Source of the DNA: Duganella phyllosphaerae
Lineage (GTDB): Bacteria; Pseudomonadota; Gammaproteobacteria; Burkholderiales; Burkholderiaceae_D
NCBI RefSeq assembly: GCF_001758785.1
Contig: NZ_LROM01000062.1
Coordinates: 1 to 64,000, forward strand
Length of the DNA: 64,000 nt
Direction of reading: 5' to 3'
The translations under genes and the position numbers were made by a program. Numbering within the stretch: position 1 is the stretch's first letter; each line of letters begins with the position of its first letter. The notes under the pieces were generated by a model that was not told the origin of the DNA, ran no database searches, and saw nothing but the letters and a program-made list of their open reading frames with translations. Below, one piece after another: positions 63,238-64,000 of this stretch.

Positions 63238-63275
63238 AAAAAAAGCGGCGCACCACCGTCAGGTGGGGCGCCGCT
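63238..63275 (-). terminator. terminator of the small membrane-protein gene
   Basis: Outer stem AGCGGCGC/GCGCCGCT, one mismatch, inner stem CCACC/GGTGG with a GTCA loop, followed on the minus strand by U7. It ends the 48-residue gene's transcript before the DUF3617 ribosome site. Confidence 0.85.
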
Positions 63276-63295
63276 CATTCTAAGCGGGTGACGTA

Positions 63296-63442
63296 CTAGA
63301 CGCCGCGACCGCTGATCAGGCGCAGCAGAATCATGATGATGGCAACAACCAGCAGCACGTGGATGAAACCGCCGATGGTGTACGAGGTGACCAGGCCCAG
63401 CAGCCACAGGATAAGCAGAACTACAGCGATGGTATAGAGCAT
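63296..63442 (-). CDS. small DUF5670-type (lmo0937-like) membrane protein
   Basis: 48 residues, two hydrophobic helices: TIAVVLLILWLLGLVTSYT and GFIHVLLVVAIIMILLRL. The pattern LLVVAIIMILLRLISGR is that of the lmo0937 family. A strong ribosome site (AAAGGAGAG) precedes ATG 63442. These genes are commonly stress-induced. Function unknown. Confidence 0.88.
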   Translation of the reverse strand: MLYTIAVVLLILWLLGLVTSYTIGGFIHVLLVVAIIMILLRLISGRGV

Positions 63443-63608
63443 GATTCTCTCCTTTAGTAATGTTGTGACGTCCGCAGTGGGCATCGAAGCGATGTCGAAC
63501 TGTTTCGTTCGTATCTTGGAATCTATTATCTTTCTATACAGCCCAGTCTTCTGTACGCTGCCCCACGTAAATGGCCCACTGCTATCTTAAAAGCACATTA
63601 ATCTGCAA

Positions 63609-64000
63609 TTAATTTGCCGAACGCAGCTTGCCGTCGACGATACGCACGTCATTACCCTCGCGCCATGCTGGTTGCGAGTTGTAATTGAAGGTACGTTTTT
63701 TGCCGTTATCGAGGCGCACCGTCACTTGCCAGCTGTGGGTGGTCTTGATATGGCCTTCGATCTGGTTGCCGGCCACGGCGCCGCCCACCGCGCCTGCCAC
63801 TGTCGCCAGTTGACGGCCATGGCCGCCACCGACCTGGTTACCGAGGATGCCGCCCAGGATGGCGCCGCCGGCCGCACCGACGCCACTGCCTTGCGGGCGA
63901 TGCTCGATGGTGCGCACCGACTCGACCACGCCGCAGCTGTTGCAGACGGCAGCCGCTTGCTGTGCTGGCGCCGCTGCCGGTAATCGGTCGGGAGCCTGCT
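63609..64000 (-). CDS. glycine-zipper (SlyB/17-kDa antigen-like) protein, 5' end cut
   Basis: At least 130 residues; the start is beyond the window. The zipper is GSGVGAAGGAILGGILGNQV then [20 protein letters not shown], followed by a beta tail (SWQVTVRLDNGKKRTFNYN, ending RSAN). A CNSCG pair precedes it. Relatives are outer-membrane lipoproteins that stabilise the envelope. The promoter region of the small membrane gene (63443-63608) is to its left on the same strand. Confidence 0.87.
   Translation of the reverse strand, partial: QAPDRLPAAAPAQQAAAVCNSCGVVESVRTIEHRPQGSGVGAAGGAILGGILGNQVGGGHGRQLATVAGAVGGAVAGNQIEGHIKTTHSWQVTVRLDNGKKRTFNYNSQPAWREGNDVRIVDGKLRSAN

Overview
The window is about 64 kb of high-GC chromosomal DNA from a betaproteobacterium, most likely an Oxalobacteraceae member of the Massilia/Duganella/Janthinobacterium type. 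This rests on a PEP-CTERM exported protein, Burkholderiales-type trimeric porins ending in Phe, a cstA-ybdD pair beside a Cache kinase/LuxR regulator, the Gcr-like 'site-specific recombinase' membrane protein next to a cardiolipin synthase, and overall codon use. This is inference from gene content; no search was run. The first 13 bases are a G homopolymer, which looks like a contig-end artefact.

Layout. 1-8 kb: a hybrid sensor kinase cut by the window edge, a glycosyltransferase, a PEP-CTERM protein, and a compact ThiF-nitroreductase-acyltransferase operon. 8-12.4 kb: the pyruvate/peptide transporter module cstA-ybdD, divergent from a Cache-domain histidine kinase and LuxR-type regulator, with a 7-2-7 palindrome between them. 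12.6-16.1 kb: an HDOD protein and a PAS-GGDEF-EAL c-di-GMP enzyme, then tRNA-Ser(UGA) with a strong terminator.

16.1-27.1 kb is the accessory part and is visibly less GC-rich in places. It has a Fic protein whose catalytic His is Tyr, a PAAR / SleB-like hydrolase / secreted candidate immunity protein cassette, an oxidoreductase, a secreted beta-helix protein, a frameshifted remnant of a downstream paralogue family, three tandem exported proteins sharing a D-x-[ND]-x-DG-x-C motif, and a coupled pair of unrecognised cytosolic paralogues. This is where undescribed biology is most likely.

27-42.7 kb: a phospholipase D-like protein; a sugar-acid/carboxylate module (MFS carrier, 2-hydroxyacid dehydrogenase, LysR regulator, porin); a TonB receptor plus beta-propeller phytase preceded by a Pho-box promoter; a degenerate GGDEF membrane protein coupled to an AraC regulator; and an aminotransferase. 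42.8-49.3 kb: a large AsmA/DUF748 envelope protein carrying a (T/S)NG tract, RhtA-like exporter, AlaC and a hypothetical. 49.3-56.5 kb: a quinone-oxidoreductase-like enzyme with a collagen-like insert and its divergent LysR, two small coupled ORFs, a PAP2-lipid kinase-metallophosphoesterase operon, the deletion scar of a LysR/SDR pair, a zinc alcohol dehydrogenase and a hypothetical. 56.5-64 kb: cardiolipin synthase and Gcr-like protein, a CoA transferase, a second porin, DUF3617, a tiny membrane protein and a glycine-zipper protein cut by the right edge.

I saw no rRNA, CRISPR array, transposase, integrase or replication origin. Several gene joins use 4-nt ATGA/GTGA overlaps, and I used these to fix start codons.
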